The notes beneath the pieces are model-generated. The model was not told the DNA's origin. It worked only from the letters and a program-made list of their open reading frames with translations, and searched no databases. Shown one piece after another: positions 25,979 through 38,189 of a stretch of DNA of 64,000 bases. The first letter of the stretch is position 1, and every line of letters begins with the position of its first letter. Origin of the DNA: Ectocarpus siliculosus (lineage: Eukaryota; Sar; Phaeophyceae; Ectocarpales; Ectocarpaceae); NCBI GenBank assembly GCA_000310025.1, contig FN649727.1, positions 4,933,247-4,997,246 of the forward strand. Reading direction: 5' to 3'. The translations under genes were made by a program, and so were the position numbers.

Positions 25979-28900
25979 ATGGAGGATTCTACCCTTCGGG
26001 GACAATCAAATGAACCAAATAATCGACAAGAACTGCTGCCACGACGGACAAGGCCTCAAGACTCGGCCCTGGCAGCTATGCTAGAGGCGTTGCGAGAGCA
26101 GGAGGAAGAGCGCCGACTCTGCGCGGGGCCCCTCGCAACTTCGCTGCTCCGTTCCTGCGGGAGCGTAACTGCTGGGGGCAGCAACCGGGCAAGAGAAAGG
26201 GCGCAAGCGACCGTACACGAGGCCCTTCGCTGTCTGAAAGCCAACACCGGTAACAGCAACAGAAATAGCGCCCATCGCGACGGGCCGGAGTCACTCCTCG
26301 GAGACCTGCTTTTGGATAAAGGTATTACTGTACTTTCACATGTTCCTGTGACAACGAAGCATGCAAAGCATTGGTATTGTCAATACAATCAATTTTCCGG
26401 AGGAAAGTTATTCGGGAAGCTATTATAGGAAGTTGGTTCAGAATCATTGGAAGACTATTATTTTCATCTCTCGTTTTCATGGCTTTGCCCCCATTTCGAC
26501 GGACACCCTAAACAGGGAAATTATGTGTTTCCCTTAGAAATGATACCGACGTAGTCGAAGATTGCGAAAAGGGACGACTCCTTTCAACGTGACCCTACGA
26601 CTCAAGAACGACTACCTGAAAACAGGGCAGGCTCAAGTTTTGCAAGGTTGGCAGCAGAACAGCCCATCACACAAACAAACTACAGTCACCTACACCAACT
26701 TCCTTTCCCTCATGTTCCCAATATACTTTAGAATTTGGGGGTGCCCTTAACTCCTGGGTGGGCGACCAACGGGAAACAGCAGGGCCCGCATGGCTTGGCG
26801 GCGTGACCCAGGACAGCGACCAAACATTCTTCGAGCAAAGAAACAATAACGGCGCCATTGTGACCAGTGTTCGCGTCATTGGAGGCACCGCCGACCAGCA
26901 CCATCAGCATCGGCCGCCATCCAAAGCTGATATCAGGCGCGAAGATCTACTGTCGGCCATTTCTCGAGTAACGAGGTGAGTCCACCTGCCACTAGTGTTA
27001 ACAGTGAGATGATTGATATCCCGTTTCTGGTGTTGTTCAACCAGTGATGGGGCATTTGCTTAACATGGGCATCAATCAAAGCGAAGGGCCCAATTTTTTG
27101 CCTATTTCCTTTTGAAATGGTCGCCCACTGGCTGGCCACGCTATTGGAACAACAAGGCGTAGGGCGGCCAACCCATCACCAGTTCTTTTCGTACTCGGTC
27201 ATACCCTGTACTGCAATTGTAGCCCTTGGACATCCGAGTGGCCTTATACTCTGAAATGTCTGTGCATAGGAACTGCGGTGGAAGCTAGAACCTTGGATTT
27301 CTGCTAACGTTAGCCGCGCGTAGATATCCTGGTCTACCTGTACATACCTGACGACTAGGAACTGATTCGCCGATTAGCTCCAAATGTTAAGCTTTCATAT
27401 GCTATGATACTGTGCGCATGCAGACACCATATAGAGCCAGAGTGGGCGGCAGTAGAACTTCTGGACTGCATCGAAGAGGAGCTCACCCCCCGGCGGGAAG
27501 GGGAGCAGCAGCAGCTGCAGCGGTCATCTCAGATGATGTTGGATGCGATCCGGGTACTGCCTGCGCCGGAGGCGGGGGATGTTTTTGTCACCTGCGCCGC
27601 CAGGGGGCACGTCGGCGTCGTTCTCTTCTACTTCGAGGAAGGTACAGCAGTACACTGTCCCTACACCGCTAACGTTTCTTGTTTTTCTCTTGTGCCAATG
27701 TCATCAATCTTTTCTACCCTTCCATAAAGGCATCAGGACGAGGATACTTCGGTCGAAAGGATCCTGGCGATGTCGCGCTCTCGAAGCAGACCCCAGGGTT
27801 GTCGTGCCAACGGCCAGCAGACCAGACGCTCGATCGACAGACTTCTCTCTGCACTAGCGTTTCCGCGGAACATGCACAATCACGCGCGTGGGAGTCGCCA
27901 AAGAGGATTACCCGGTCATCACCTTCCTACATTGTGTACCGGGTTACACCCGAATTCCCTTCCCTGAACTCCTTGCGTGCCAACTTCGACCATTGATCAT
28001 TTGTCCTGGTGTTTGTAGACGACCATTGCTACCAAGCACGGCCACCCTAACGGCCACCTTCAACGATACGGGCCATACCCCGATTTTCCCGATCAGCACT
28101 CGACCGCTTCTTTTCTTTGACTCGACACTCTCAGGGCTGCCCATCGACCACTCTCACACGACCCTCAAGTACCAGGCCTTGCATGCGGCGGTGGAGTTCG
28201 GGCACTTGGACAGCGCTCGCCTGTTGGTTGCCATGGGGGCTAAGGTTATGAACGATCTAGTGTTCTGAAGCGGGTCTGTTGATAAGATTTTATTGATAAC
28301 ACTTGCGTTTAAGATCTCGCGGTGGTCTTTTGCTGCGGGGAGTAGCTATTCCCCGCCCAGGAAACGACGCAGAAATTGCCCAAAGATAAATTGATCAAGT
28401 TTGAGTTGGACTTTGCGGGAGGGACAAACGATCTGCTTGATGGGAGGTCGTTGGGCGGAATCTTCGCGACATTTGTGCGGGCGTGGACCTCGCTGTAGAA
28501 ACATGCCCGCCCCCCGCCCCCCGCCCCCCGCCCCTCGCTCAGCAGCAGTCTACCGAACAAAGAGTGTAGATACCAGGTTAGAAAAGGCCTTGCGACAGAT
28601 TGTGCAAGAACAACATCATCAGCAATGAGAGGCGCGTTGCTTCTGATTCGCCGCCATACTCTTCTTTGCCCGACCGCCAACCTTAGGTGGACGCTCGCGG
28701 CGGTGCGGAAGACAGGAGCCCCCTCTTCCTAGCCGCCTTGGCCAAACGCTGGGACGCGTGCACCTGGCTGCTAGAAGTCGGTGCAAGCAAGATTATCCGG
28801 GACAAGAAAGGTCTCACGGCATATCAGGCGATGGCGGCGAGCAGTGACCCGGAGGTAAATGCGGCACTAAAGTAAACAGCCTGAAGAAACAAACAGGAAA

Positions 28901-31900
28901 CGAACAACCCTCTCACGGAGAGGAGGGGGTGGGTGGCGTTGATATGCGTGGCGGGGGCGATGTAACATAAGAGCCAGCAGAACGTCAGCGATAGACATCA
29001 ACAATATAATGTTGGTACTGGAACGTAGGTGGCGGAGCGTTCGGGGATGCTGACGGACCCGCCGCAGAGGATCGTCTCGGTCTCGTGCCGAGGCATCACG
29101 CACAACACCCTGGACCTGACCTGGAGCGAGCCGCTGAGGAGCTACGACGAGGAGGTCTTCGTGGGTTATCTGGTGCGCGGGTGCCGTATTCTTTCGTTGT
29201 ACTTTTGCTGATTTTCGGGGCATGTTTAAGGGTATAATGTCTGAGTTTTTTCGCTGAGGGGCATCTGTGCATACGCCAGTATGAGCCGGCCCACCCAGTC
29301 CAATCATGCTCTACGTGCCTCTACATCACAACCTCTCTCCATCGCATACCATGAACATCAAAGGTGGAATGGCGGCCAATGCGGTCGCGACCTGTGTGTC
29401 CCGCCCACAGCAGACACGTCGCCGAGAGGGTAAGACCTCCGCGCAAGGGCAAGAAGAAGAGAGGACGGGCGGGCTGGCAGGGCGCGGAGATCAGGCCGGG
29501 CACAGCGGAAGAGGCATGCACTACATCGCACCAGGCGTTCTCTATGGGGGGGGACAGGTAGACTTTACCATGCTGTATTGGCGGTATGCTGCTGTTCTGA
29601 CGCCGCGCCTTTTGCCACACTTACTTGTAGACTGTCTTCTGAATTGTCGCATAGAGAATGGACAGAGCGCGCAGCAACCACGCGCTTCTTTGTTTCGAAG
29701 CACAAATATCACAGACGACTCGTTCATGTCAGCCTTTTGCGATGTCTACAGTGTACCCGCGGTTGACTATCGAGGCAGGTGGCACCATTAACCTCATGTA
29801 GAAATAATACACACGCCTCGTCTCTCGGGGTAGATCCAAACACTGTACCGTTCACGACCGTATTTTTCGTACCTAATATAGTACATCATTTTACAGGGAC
29901 GCGCTAGGCGCGGCGTCGGCCTCCTCGCTCCGGCGGCCCAACACCGGGGGAGGGGAGACCACCGCAGATGAGGCCCTCCCTTGGAAGAGGCGCGAGGTGG
30001 AAGCGTTTCCACTCCGGCTCAAACACCTCTATCCGGCGACGAACTACATGGTGAGAGGCGCGTTCCGGCGTAGGAGTTCAGTCTCCTTTGTTAGAAGTAG
30101 GACTCTCCTCTCAGCTAGCAATAGAGGCACCTTGAGGGTAAACAAAAGCAAAGACACGTATGTAGATTTTGTGACCCCGGCTGGAACGTCTCAAAGAATG
30201 GTAGGTGCGGACTCAGGGGTGAACAGACAATATAACAGGTTCAAGTAGGTATTTTTTCGTCTGAGGCTTTGCTCTCGTTCGTGTTTATGCTCATGAACGA
30301 CAAATTTCACGTTAGCCGATTCTCCCCTCGGGCTCGCGGCCACAACAAGGGCGTAAACAGCCTCATTGGAACATGGAGTCTGTGCTTGGTTCGATTTGGT
30401 TTGCTCGTTTCCCTTGTACAAACAGACGGTGCCTGGCGAGCAATATCTGTAGTCGTCGGGACAAAGATACATCTAGTGTCTATGCATGCTGACCAAATCG
30501 CCAAGCATCCCAAGACATGGGTCGCAAATCAACGACGCAGGTAAATTATATTTTTCGCAAGTGACACACCCGGTTGACCACCATCAAGACAGGGAAAAAT
30601 TGAAGTTCAATCATTCCTACCTGAAGCCCGTATGTGTTCAATGGGCATCCTCCCACTCGCGAAAACGCCTCTGTTGCCATGGTGCCGATGCAAATTAGTT
30701 TCCATCTTAGTAGTAAGCAAATCGATCACCAAGACGACTAAGACACAACGTTCGCTCCCCGGTCGCACACCACTACACGTACCACGCGTGTTCTCCTGCT
30801 GTACGCAAAGGTGCGCGTCTCGGCGCAAACCCTCGCCGGCTACGGCGTCCCGTCGCGAGAGGCCCTGCTCCGCACTCGGGTTTCTCCGCCGTCAGCCCCG
30901 AAGGAGGCGGCCAACATGGTGTCGGCGACACCCAACAGCATCACCGTGGGCTGGGTGCCTCCCAAGTACGAGAACGGTAAGGGTGTTGTTGAGCGAGCAC
31001 ACGCGTGGCGTTCGATCACGCCTTCGGGCAACCGGGTAGGCGGGGATTCTGTGTTTGCCCGTGCCCGCATGTGTGTGCAACAAGGCCAGGTTGGGGACTT
31101 GGCTGTGGAGTTGGCGTTGGCGTTGGCGGTGGCTGGCTTTGTTTCGCTTTCGAGATGACCATGTAATCGAAGATGCCATGCGTTTACCATTTTGGGCGCG
31201 AATGGCGCGTGGAAAGGTGAATGGTGTGGTGAAAGCGGTCAGTTTGCTTTTTCCAGGCAACAGCGGGCCAAGAGTCACTGACACTGAACGGAGAAGAATG
31301 AGCGAAGCTTTGTTTCGCGGAGTTAGACTCTCAAAGGCAATATTAGTTCAACGGAGCCTTGTTCCGGCTACGCCATGACACATGCCAAACAAATCGTCCC
31401 CCTCAATGCGGAGACCGCTTGAGAGCGGCAGAGACCCGTCTCCTGATGGGTAGAATGTTAGACAACAATCCACGTCGCACTAGACATCACGTCCACATCT
31501 CGTCTGGACCCAGACTAAAGCCATCTCGTTTGTTCCACACATCCTCGGTTGGTGGTGCATTCTTACTCAATACGTCGATGCATGGCAAACAGGTGAGCCT
31601 ATCACCAGGTACGAGATCCAACGGCTGGTTCTCGACCGGCATCACCCCGATTGGGACAAGGGGCGTGTGTTGGCCAAGACTGGGAGCAGTGAACTCCTCA
31701 CTACCACCACCACTACCACCACCACCAGCGATTGCAGTGGCAGCGACAACAGCAACGGCAACGACGAGAGCACGAACACCGTTACCGTAACGACTTCAAC
31801 CAATTCTATCTGCTCTGCCTCGAGAACCCAGACCGAGGCAACACAAGCTCCAGCAGAGACGCCCGCGTGTGTTGGCTCCGGTGTGGAGTCGGGCTCTACT

Positions 31901-34900
31901 GAAGAATCCAGGGTCAAGCTACCTTCGGTGTCGGGAGGAGGAGGGTCGGGGACGGGGGCGATGGACGAGGACAAAAAGAAGATCGGAGTATGGATCGGGC
32001 GAAGGACGGACAAACTGTCTCCCTATCATACCGCGGGGGGGCTTCCCACCTACTGCAGGTGCGCCAGATGAAGAACGCACTTGGTACATACATATGCTTT
32101 AGGAGACTTTGTGTGGTAAGGGGAGCATGGGGAGAGATAGGTGGTGGGCGGCACATGTGAAGGTGCAGGGGGAATCTCCGCTTTGCAAGTCACTGTTGAT
32201 GATTTCTTCGGGGCTAAAATCGCAAGATCATCCCACCTCACAGTGTAGACCTATACACTCTCATTTTTCCCGCCCGAAGAAGCGACAAGACTTTCCTGGG
32301 AGCACAAGGAGGCTCTCAAACGGCATAAAGACACACCGAAAACAAATTCCACTCCCATTGGGCACAAACAACAACCACAGGGCTCTGTTCCGGGTGAGGG
32401 CGGGGAACCTGGCCGGATGGGGTCCTTGGTCACCCTCGAGCGACGCCCTGGAGGCCCAGGACATCATCCTGCCCATCAAAAGAGGGGCCACCCAGATGCT
32501 CATGCGTTGGTTCAACAAGCCCGATGGGGACGTCTTGCGATGGGAGTTGTCGAGGCGGGTACGTAAGGGTACAGACGAGTGTGTATTTTGCTGGTTGTTT
32601 TTTTATTGATCTTGGTGGGCGTGTACCCTGCGTGCACGCGGAGAAGTCACATGTTCTGTAGGCATGCGCATGCACTTGAAAGTGGCTGTGTTTAGGTGTT
32701 TTTTCGCTTGCTTTCGAGCGAAGGAATATTGAATATCGCCTTGATCGTGCATTCGTCTCGTAAGGGGTCACAGCAGGCATACTATAGATTTGGCCGGGGA
32801 GTGTTGATTCACCCGTCAATCTCGAGTACAATGTGTGCGTAGCGGTGCTAAACTTGTGTGCCCTGTTGCTCATGCCTCTATTGCCAGATCGGGTAGTATC
32901 AGCGGCTCTAGTATCAACCGCAAAGCACGGTAGAGTCAACAGACCGTCAGTCACCAGCGGGGGCCTTAGTTGCGGTGTTTCAATCCCCGGTCGCTCGCCT
33001 ACCCGCTTCAAACACTTCCCGCCTCGCGGATCGACTCTCTACCAAACGGGCTACGTACCAGGTCTTCAAGTACGGCACAGACTTTAGGGGCGACAATGAC
33101 GACAGCTGGATTTTGTGTTCGAGGGATATTCCTGGTTTACGCGAAGGCGAGAGCACGTTTCGCTGCAAAGGTACGGGAAGTTTGTTTTTTGTTTCGGTCA
33201 TGTTAACGATGACGTACGGCACTTGGGGAACGTATCACGAGGCGTGTATATCCATGTCTCAGTCCGCCCCGCCCCCTGTTTATACCCCGGCATGCCCCCA
33301 AGGACAGGTCTCATGCCCGGAACAGAGTACCAGTTTCGGTTGCGCGCGTACTCCAACGGCTGCTGGCAGGCCAGCGAGGAGTCCATCGTGAGCAGTCCTT
33401 TCAAAACGATCTGCTCGCCGCCGGACGCGCCCCCCGCCTGCCCATGCACCCGCCAGCTGGCATCGGACCCGCTTGTGGTAGGGGGAATGGTCGACACTGG
33501 GGCCTTGTTGTCGGCCGATGCCGAAGAACCCGCAACAAGCGGTATCACGAGGGGAGACAATCGTCGTGATGGTGATGGTGATGGTGATGGTGATGGTGGG
33601 GGTGTCGACGGAAGGGGGTCCGTGGACGCGGGCGGGGATGCTGCCTTCTCGAGGAGAACGAGGGCGGCGGCTGCGGCGGCCGCTGTTGTCCGAGGAAAGG
33701 CTCGCGCGGAAGAAGACTTCGCCGACACCGGAAGAGATGTCAATGGTTGCGCAGATGCCGGCAGCGAAAGCCGTTACGACGGCCACAGCAGTGGCAGCGG
33801 TGGCGACGATGGGAGGACGGAAACGCATGGTGACCAGGGTGCTGGTGAGGGAGTCGGCAAGGCCGCTTGCAAGAGTATCGTCCACGGGGAGGGGAGGGCG
33901 GAGGTGATGGGGCTCGAGGTAAAAGATTGGGACAAATGTGTCCGAACAAGCAGGGACGACGAGGAAATAATCCGGCGACGGACGCACGAAGCGACATCCC
34001 AGGCGGAAGAGCAGGACGAGGTGGGCATGGAGCAAACTGGTGCGCGAGGAGTGCGGTTGAGCAACGATGAAGCGGAAAGCATCGGGGAGTCGCCTTTCCT
34101 GCCTGAGTTATCGGGCGATGCCACGACGAAGAGAAATCACGGAGAACTGGAAGAAGGGAAGAGCCGAGAGGATGAGAGTGTGGAAGACTTAGCGAAAACA
34201 GCCAAGTTATGCTCGAGCGCGTCGACGACGATGGTGCTAGAGTGGGACGCGGGTTGTACTAATGGGTCGATCACTACCAACTACGAGGTGAGTTAGGAGC
34301 CTTTCATATCGTGGCTTGGAAAATACAGAAAAAGAAAGCTACTCTCTCGGAGCGATGGAGTTTGGAAATAAGTGCGAGAGGTTTTGCTGATGATGTGTGG
34401 GAACAGTAAATGAAACAAAACACTACTTTTGGTCACAGGTGTGCACAAAAATTCGCCAACCACAAGCACTTCTGGACCATCCGTCATAGAGGTGGTTTTA
34501 TGAAGGTATTTCGGCCGTCGGGGAACAGACAACGCTCGGACCATCGGTCTTGCGCCATTATTGCAATGACGATATCAGCGCGTGACGTTAGGTGTGGGGC
34601 GTGGCAGACTCCACCCAAGGCCAAGACAAGACGAGCGGAAGTGGCAAATGGACACTGGTAGCCTTGACGAAGGCCGCACCGACGGCAACCCTGAGTGGGT
34701 TGCGCGAGGTAAGCACCTGACCCAAGGGAAGCGGTGTATTCTGACGTTGGGCAATGAAGAGCTTCATCAGCAGTTTCACCTGTCTCAGCTTATAATATTT
34801 TCTAGTGTCGTCAAGACAAGATACTATTTTATATACATACATCACCACAAGCGATATACGAAGTATAGGTATGTAAGTCCCTTTGCAACCCCCCTCTCGT

Positions 34901-35818
34901 CTTTAGGCGCAACCATACCGATTCAAGGTCCGAGCCCGCAACGGGCTCGGATGGAGCGAGTTCGGCCCGCCTACCCCACCGGTTGTCTTGAACCCGCTGC
35001 GGCCTTGCGAAGCGCCGGAGCTGGTGGACCGAGGCATAACATGGCTGGCTTTGAAGCTACGCGCGCCACCAGGGGCGGGGCTTCTGCTCGGCTTTGAGAT
35101 GCACATGTATGTTGGTCGTTGAGTTGCACGTGACGTCGTACTGTGCGATGCCGTTCAGTTATGCAATATGCCCTCAGGTTCTCGACAGTTTATCGCGGCA
35201 ACACGTTAGTCCGCCAGTCTTTCCATGTCGAAAGCCTTATGTGTAGGCGTGCGAATGTAAGGACGCGTTCAAACAAATCAAACTTGAATTCAAACTGCGG
35301 GTGGCGAGCGTATGGGTCACTTACCACGTTTGATGTGCATGTCGAACCTTCGTCCCAATCTTACTTGCAACAATGCATCATGAATACCCCCTGACCCCCC
35401 CTGGTGCGTGAAAAGGAGCAGGGCGTTAAACAATGATCTATGCATGACTTGATAGGGATGCGTGATTTGAAAGACACTTTTGTCAACATCGTGGATGATG
35501 TACGGTCATGTACATCGCCTTTGCCACGACTATCAAAGGTGCCGGTGGGCCCCCGGAATGAGCGAGGGTGAAGAAACGTGGCGCCTAGTGGTGGACTCCC
35601 AGAGAGAGCAAGGTGGTCGAGAGGACCCCTCGAACTCTTCGACAACAACAACAACAACAACAACAGCATCCCCATCGTCAAGGCGTGAGGAGTCCCGCAT
35701 GGTATGGGACTTGAAGCCAGGGGCGGGCTACCGCTTCAAGGCGCGCGCACGAACGGTGTTTGGTTGGAGCCCCGGAGGGCCCGCGAGCGACGTGTACAAC
35801 ACTGCGAGGCGTTTTTGA
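25979..35818 (+). CDS. ankyrin-repeat and multi-fibronectin type III protein
   Basis: Probably a cytoplasmic scaffold; no enzyme motif is seen. Exons: 25979-26321, 26780-26975, 27424-27641, 28135-28244, 28687-28854, 29029-29180, 29411-29557, 29897-30050, 30811-30976, 31593-32058, 32381-32558, 33062-33170, 33308-34287, 34592-34708, 34907-35106, 35539-35818. All phases agree (1327 aa). Residues 1-180 are polar. Ankyrin repeats span ~220-345 (for example ALHAAVEFGHLDSARLLVAMGA, broken across exons). At least five FN3 units follow from ~355, each showing a TWSEP/GWVPP-like B strand and a Y-x-F-x-V/L-R-A-x-N-x-x-G-W F strand (LFRVRAGNLAGWGPWS, YQFRLRAYSNGCW, YRFKVRARNGLGWSEFG, YRFKARARTVFGWSPGG). 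A long Thr/Ser insert sits in FN3-2 and an acidic insert of ~240 residues precedes FN3-4. An in-frame Met eight codons upstream (25955) could also be used. No signal peptide or membrane segment is seen. Ankyrin plus FN3 occurs in animal ANKFN1-type proteins, but this domain count differs, so I assign no orthologue. Confidence 0.85.
32975..33058 (-). other. tRNA-like (degenerate) sequence
   Basis: On the minus strand TAGCCCGTTTGGTAGAG resembles a tRNA D-arm/box A, and about 50 bases later GGGGATTGAAAC resembles a box B/T-loop. I could not fold a convincing anticodon arm or acceptor stem, so this is at most a tRNA relic or tRNA-derived SINE head. It lies at the end of intron 11 of the ANK-FN3 gene, abutting the acceptor of exon 12. 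Confidence 0.3.
33566..33602 (+). repeat. coding (GATGGT)n hexanucleotide repeat
   Basis: The repeat encodes alternating Asp-Gly in the large exon 13 of the ANK-FN3 gene, inside a predicted disordered insert. Confidence 0.8.
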
Positions 35819-36572
35819 TCTCATTTTCAACCGATTTTTCGCAGAGAGGGTTCGCACATTGTGTCGAAATCCATATTGTAAGGACCGGACGTTTTTCGTT
35901 TCGTCTAGGGCCGTTGAGAAGCAAGGAGAGGCGGAGGATAACCTTCTGTGAGCAGGACATGTTTTGCTAGAACGCTTGATTCTGCTTTCGACAATGTCCT
36001 GGCCGTATCTGTGATCTCGGGTTCTTCCCGCGATATTTTGCACACGGTCGGATTGGAGTGACTGGAAACAACAAGACTAAGGTGAAAGACAACGACATTT
36101 ACTTCGGGCACCAACTTTCATCCCACGCATGCATTGCATTCTGCGCTCCTCCAGGAGAAACACCTCAAGGGGAAGGCGGGGGCTCGGGGCATACCGCACT
36201 GTACACCGTAATTTGGTTGGGGAATTGCGCGAAACTGCCAACAACGGCTCTTCTTGAGCACAAACAAGGGTCAAAGTTGTTTCGGAGAACTCGGTCTCTT
36301 GATATCTATGTGATCCATCTTACCAACTGTTCCTACCGAAACCGCTACAGAAAACCGTTATTGTGCTCATCATTACAGCAGAACGTGAGCACAAAGATAA
36401 CATTTCGCAAACAAACTCGTGACACTAAATTGTGGGCCATGCAATCTGCGTTGGCCACTGACCGTCTCCGCCAGCAACCAGAACAACAAAACAACTAGAC
36501 AACGAAGTCGCAGAATAACAATATCGACCGGGAAACAAGTGTGTCGTCTAGGATACACCTATTTCGCTCGAT
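35819..36572. other. intergenic region 5' of the LTR element
   Basis: This runs from the ANK-FN3 stop to the LTR retrotransposon. It should include the 3' UTR of ANK-FN3. No gene or repeat is evident. Confidence 0.5.
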
Positions 36573-36898
36573 TGAGGACACTGGCTATTGTCGGAGACAG
36601 ATGCCGGTGCCGTGGCAGTATTATCCCACTGCCAGGGGAAGGCTATTTCCTCTCGTGATGTGTAAACGAGGAGAAGAGGGTAGAAAGAGAGAGTGGCCAT
36701 AGCGGCAGAGGGAGAGGAGAGTCGAAGACTCTCCGCTTCCACTTTCGGCAAGTGGCCAGGGACTTCGGAAGATATCCATCTCCGACGGTGCATTTCCTGT
36801 CACTCTCCTTGTGACAAGATACCCCGAGGGAGCCATATCTTCCTACACTTTGTATGTGCACACATGGTTGGTTATACTCCTGACAGGTGTCCTCCACA
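36573..36898 (-). repeat. 3' LTR of the Ty3/gypsy element
   Basis: Direct copy of 42274-42599, 326 bp, no difference seen by eye. On the minus strand this is the downstream LTR. It is preceded on the plus-strand left side by the CGAT target duplication (36569-36572). Confidence 0.95.
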
Positions 36899-37195
36899 TC
36901 ACCCCCCCCTCTATGCGCCACAAGTCCATCTGTGCTAAAGATGTGCTTTTGGCGGCCATAGACATGAGTGGCTCATGGAGACACATGTATTGGAGTTAAC
37001 CTACCTGGTACAACATCATCAACTCGGCCTGATTATCATACAACGCGTGTTAAAAAACACGGAGTCTTCAGACAGAGTAGTGATAGATGTGGTCCATACT
37101 AGTAAAGTCTAGAAAAAAAATTGTGGGTACTGGGCTATCAAGATGACAGCTAGTGTACTAAAATATTTCGCATGATAATGCTGTGGGGTTGATGA

Positions 37196-37830
37196 GAGAT
37201 AGGCTCGTAATGAGGTGACCCTCCGGCGAGTCTGTCTTTTCATCATAAAATAATATCGTGATGAGGAATAAACTTGTAATGAGGTGACCCTCTAGCAAGT
37301 TTTCTCTATTCATCATCGAAAAATAAGATCTTGATGGAGGATGAACTTGTAATGAGGTGACCCTCTGGCAAGTTTATCTGTTCACCAAAACATAAGATAT
37401 TGATGGAGGATGAACTTGTAATGAGGTGACCCTCTGGCAAGTTTATCTATTCATCAAAAACAAGATCTTGATGGGATGAACTTGTAATGAGGTGACCCTC
37501 TGGCAAGTTTATCTATTCATCACAAATAAGATCTTGGTGGGATGAACAACTTGTAATGAGGTGACCCTCTGGCAAGTTTATCTATTCATCACAAATAAGG
37601 TATTGATGGGGGATGAACTTGTAATGAGGTGACCCTCTGGCAAGTTTATCTATTCATCAAAAAAATAAGATCTTGATGGAGGATGAACTTGTAATGAGGT
37701 GACCCTCTGGCAAGTTTATCTATTCATCAAAAAATAAGATCTTGATGGAGGATGGACTTGTAATGAGGTGACCCTCTGGCAAGTTTATCTGTTCATCAAA
37801 AATAAGATCTATTCATAAAAAAATAAGATC
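37196..37830. repeat. nine-unit tandem array (~68-70 bp) inside the LTR element
   Basis: Nine copies of a unit built on CTTGTAATGAGGTGACCCTC, each separated by an A/T-rich spacer with ATTCATC and AAGATCTTGATGG. The first two units are the most diverged and the later ones nearly identical, as expected from unequal exchange or replication slippage. The array lies between the integrase end and the 3' LTR, in the element's 3' non-coding part. Confidence 0.9.
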
Positions 37831-38189
37831 TTGGGACAGCGGTGGTATCATTCAATTCTCCTCGCGAGTGTTTCCCCAAACACTTCAAAAATAGGTTGTT
37901 TCCACTGGATACAACCAACCACCGTGGCTACTGGTCCTGTGCTAAATATATATATATAACACAGAATAATAGTAGTATAAATTTGTCTCAAGTCTCGGAA
38001 AAGATAGACATGGCAACTGTTAGGAACGATAGAATAAATCATTCGTTTAATTTCCGGGCCCTAGTTCGTTTTCGTTTGCTAGTACGGCAGGGCAATTGAG
38101 TATCACTCTGTGTCGTAGCAGAACGCGACTTGGGTAATGGACCCTCCTTTAGGAGCCTTCTTCGTCGCTTCTTGGTTTTGTTCGGTGGC

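Noticed and set aside
33280-34035. 251-codon minus-strand ORF
   Set aside because: Antisense shadow of ANK-FN3 exon 13, including the reverse reading of the Asp-Gly repeat.
37196-37830. CRISPR-like array
   Set aside because: Whole ~69-bp units are repeated, spacers are not unique, and it lies inside a eukaryotic retrotransposon; it is an ordinary tandem repeat.
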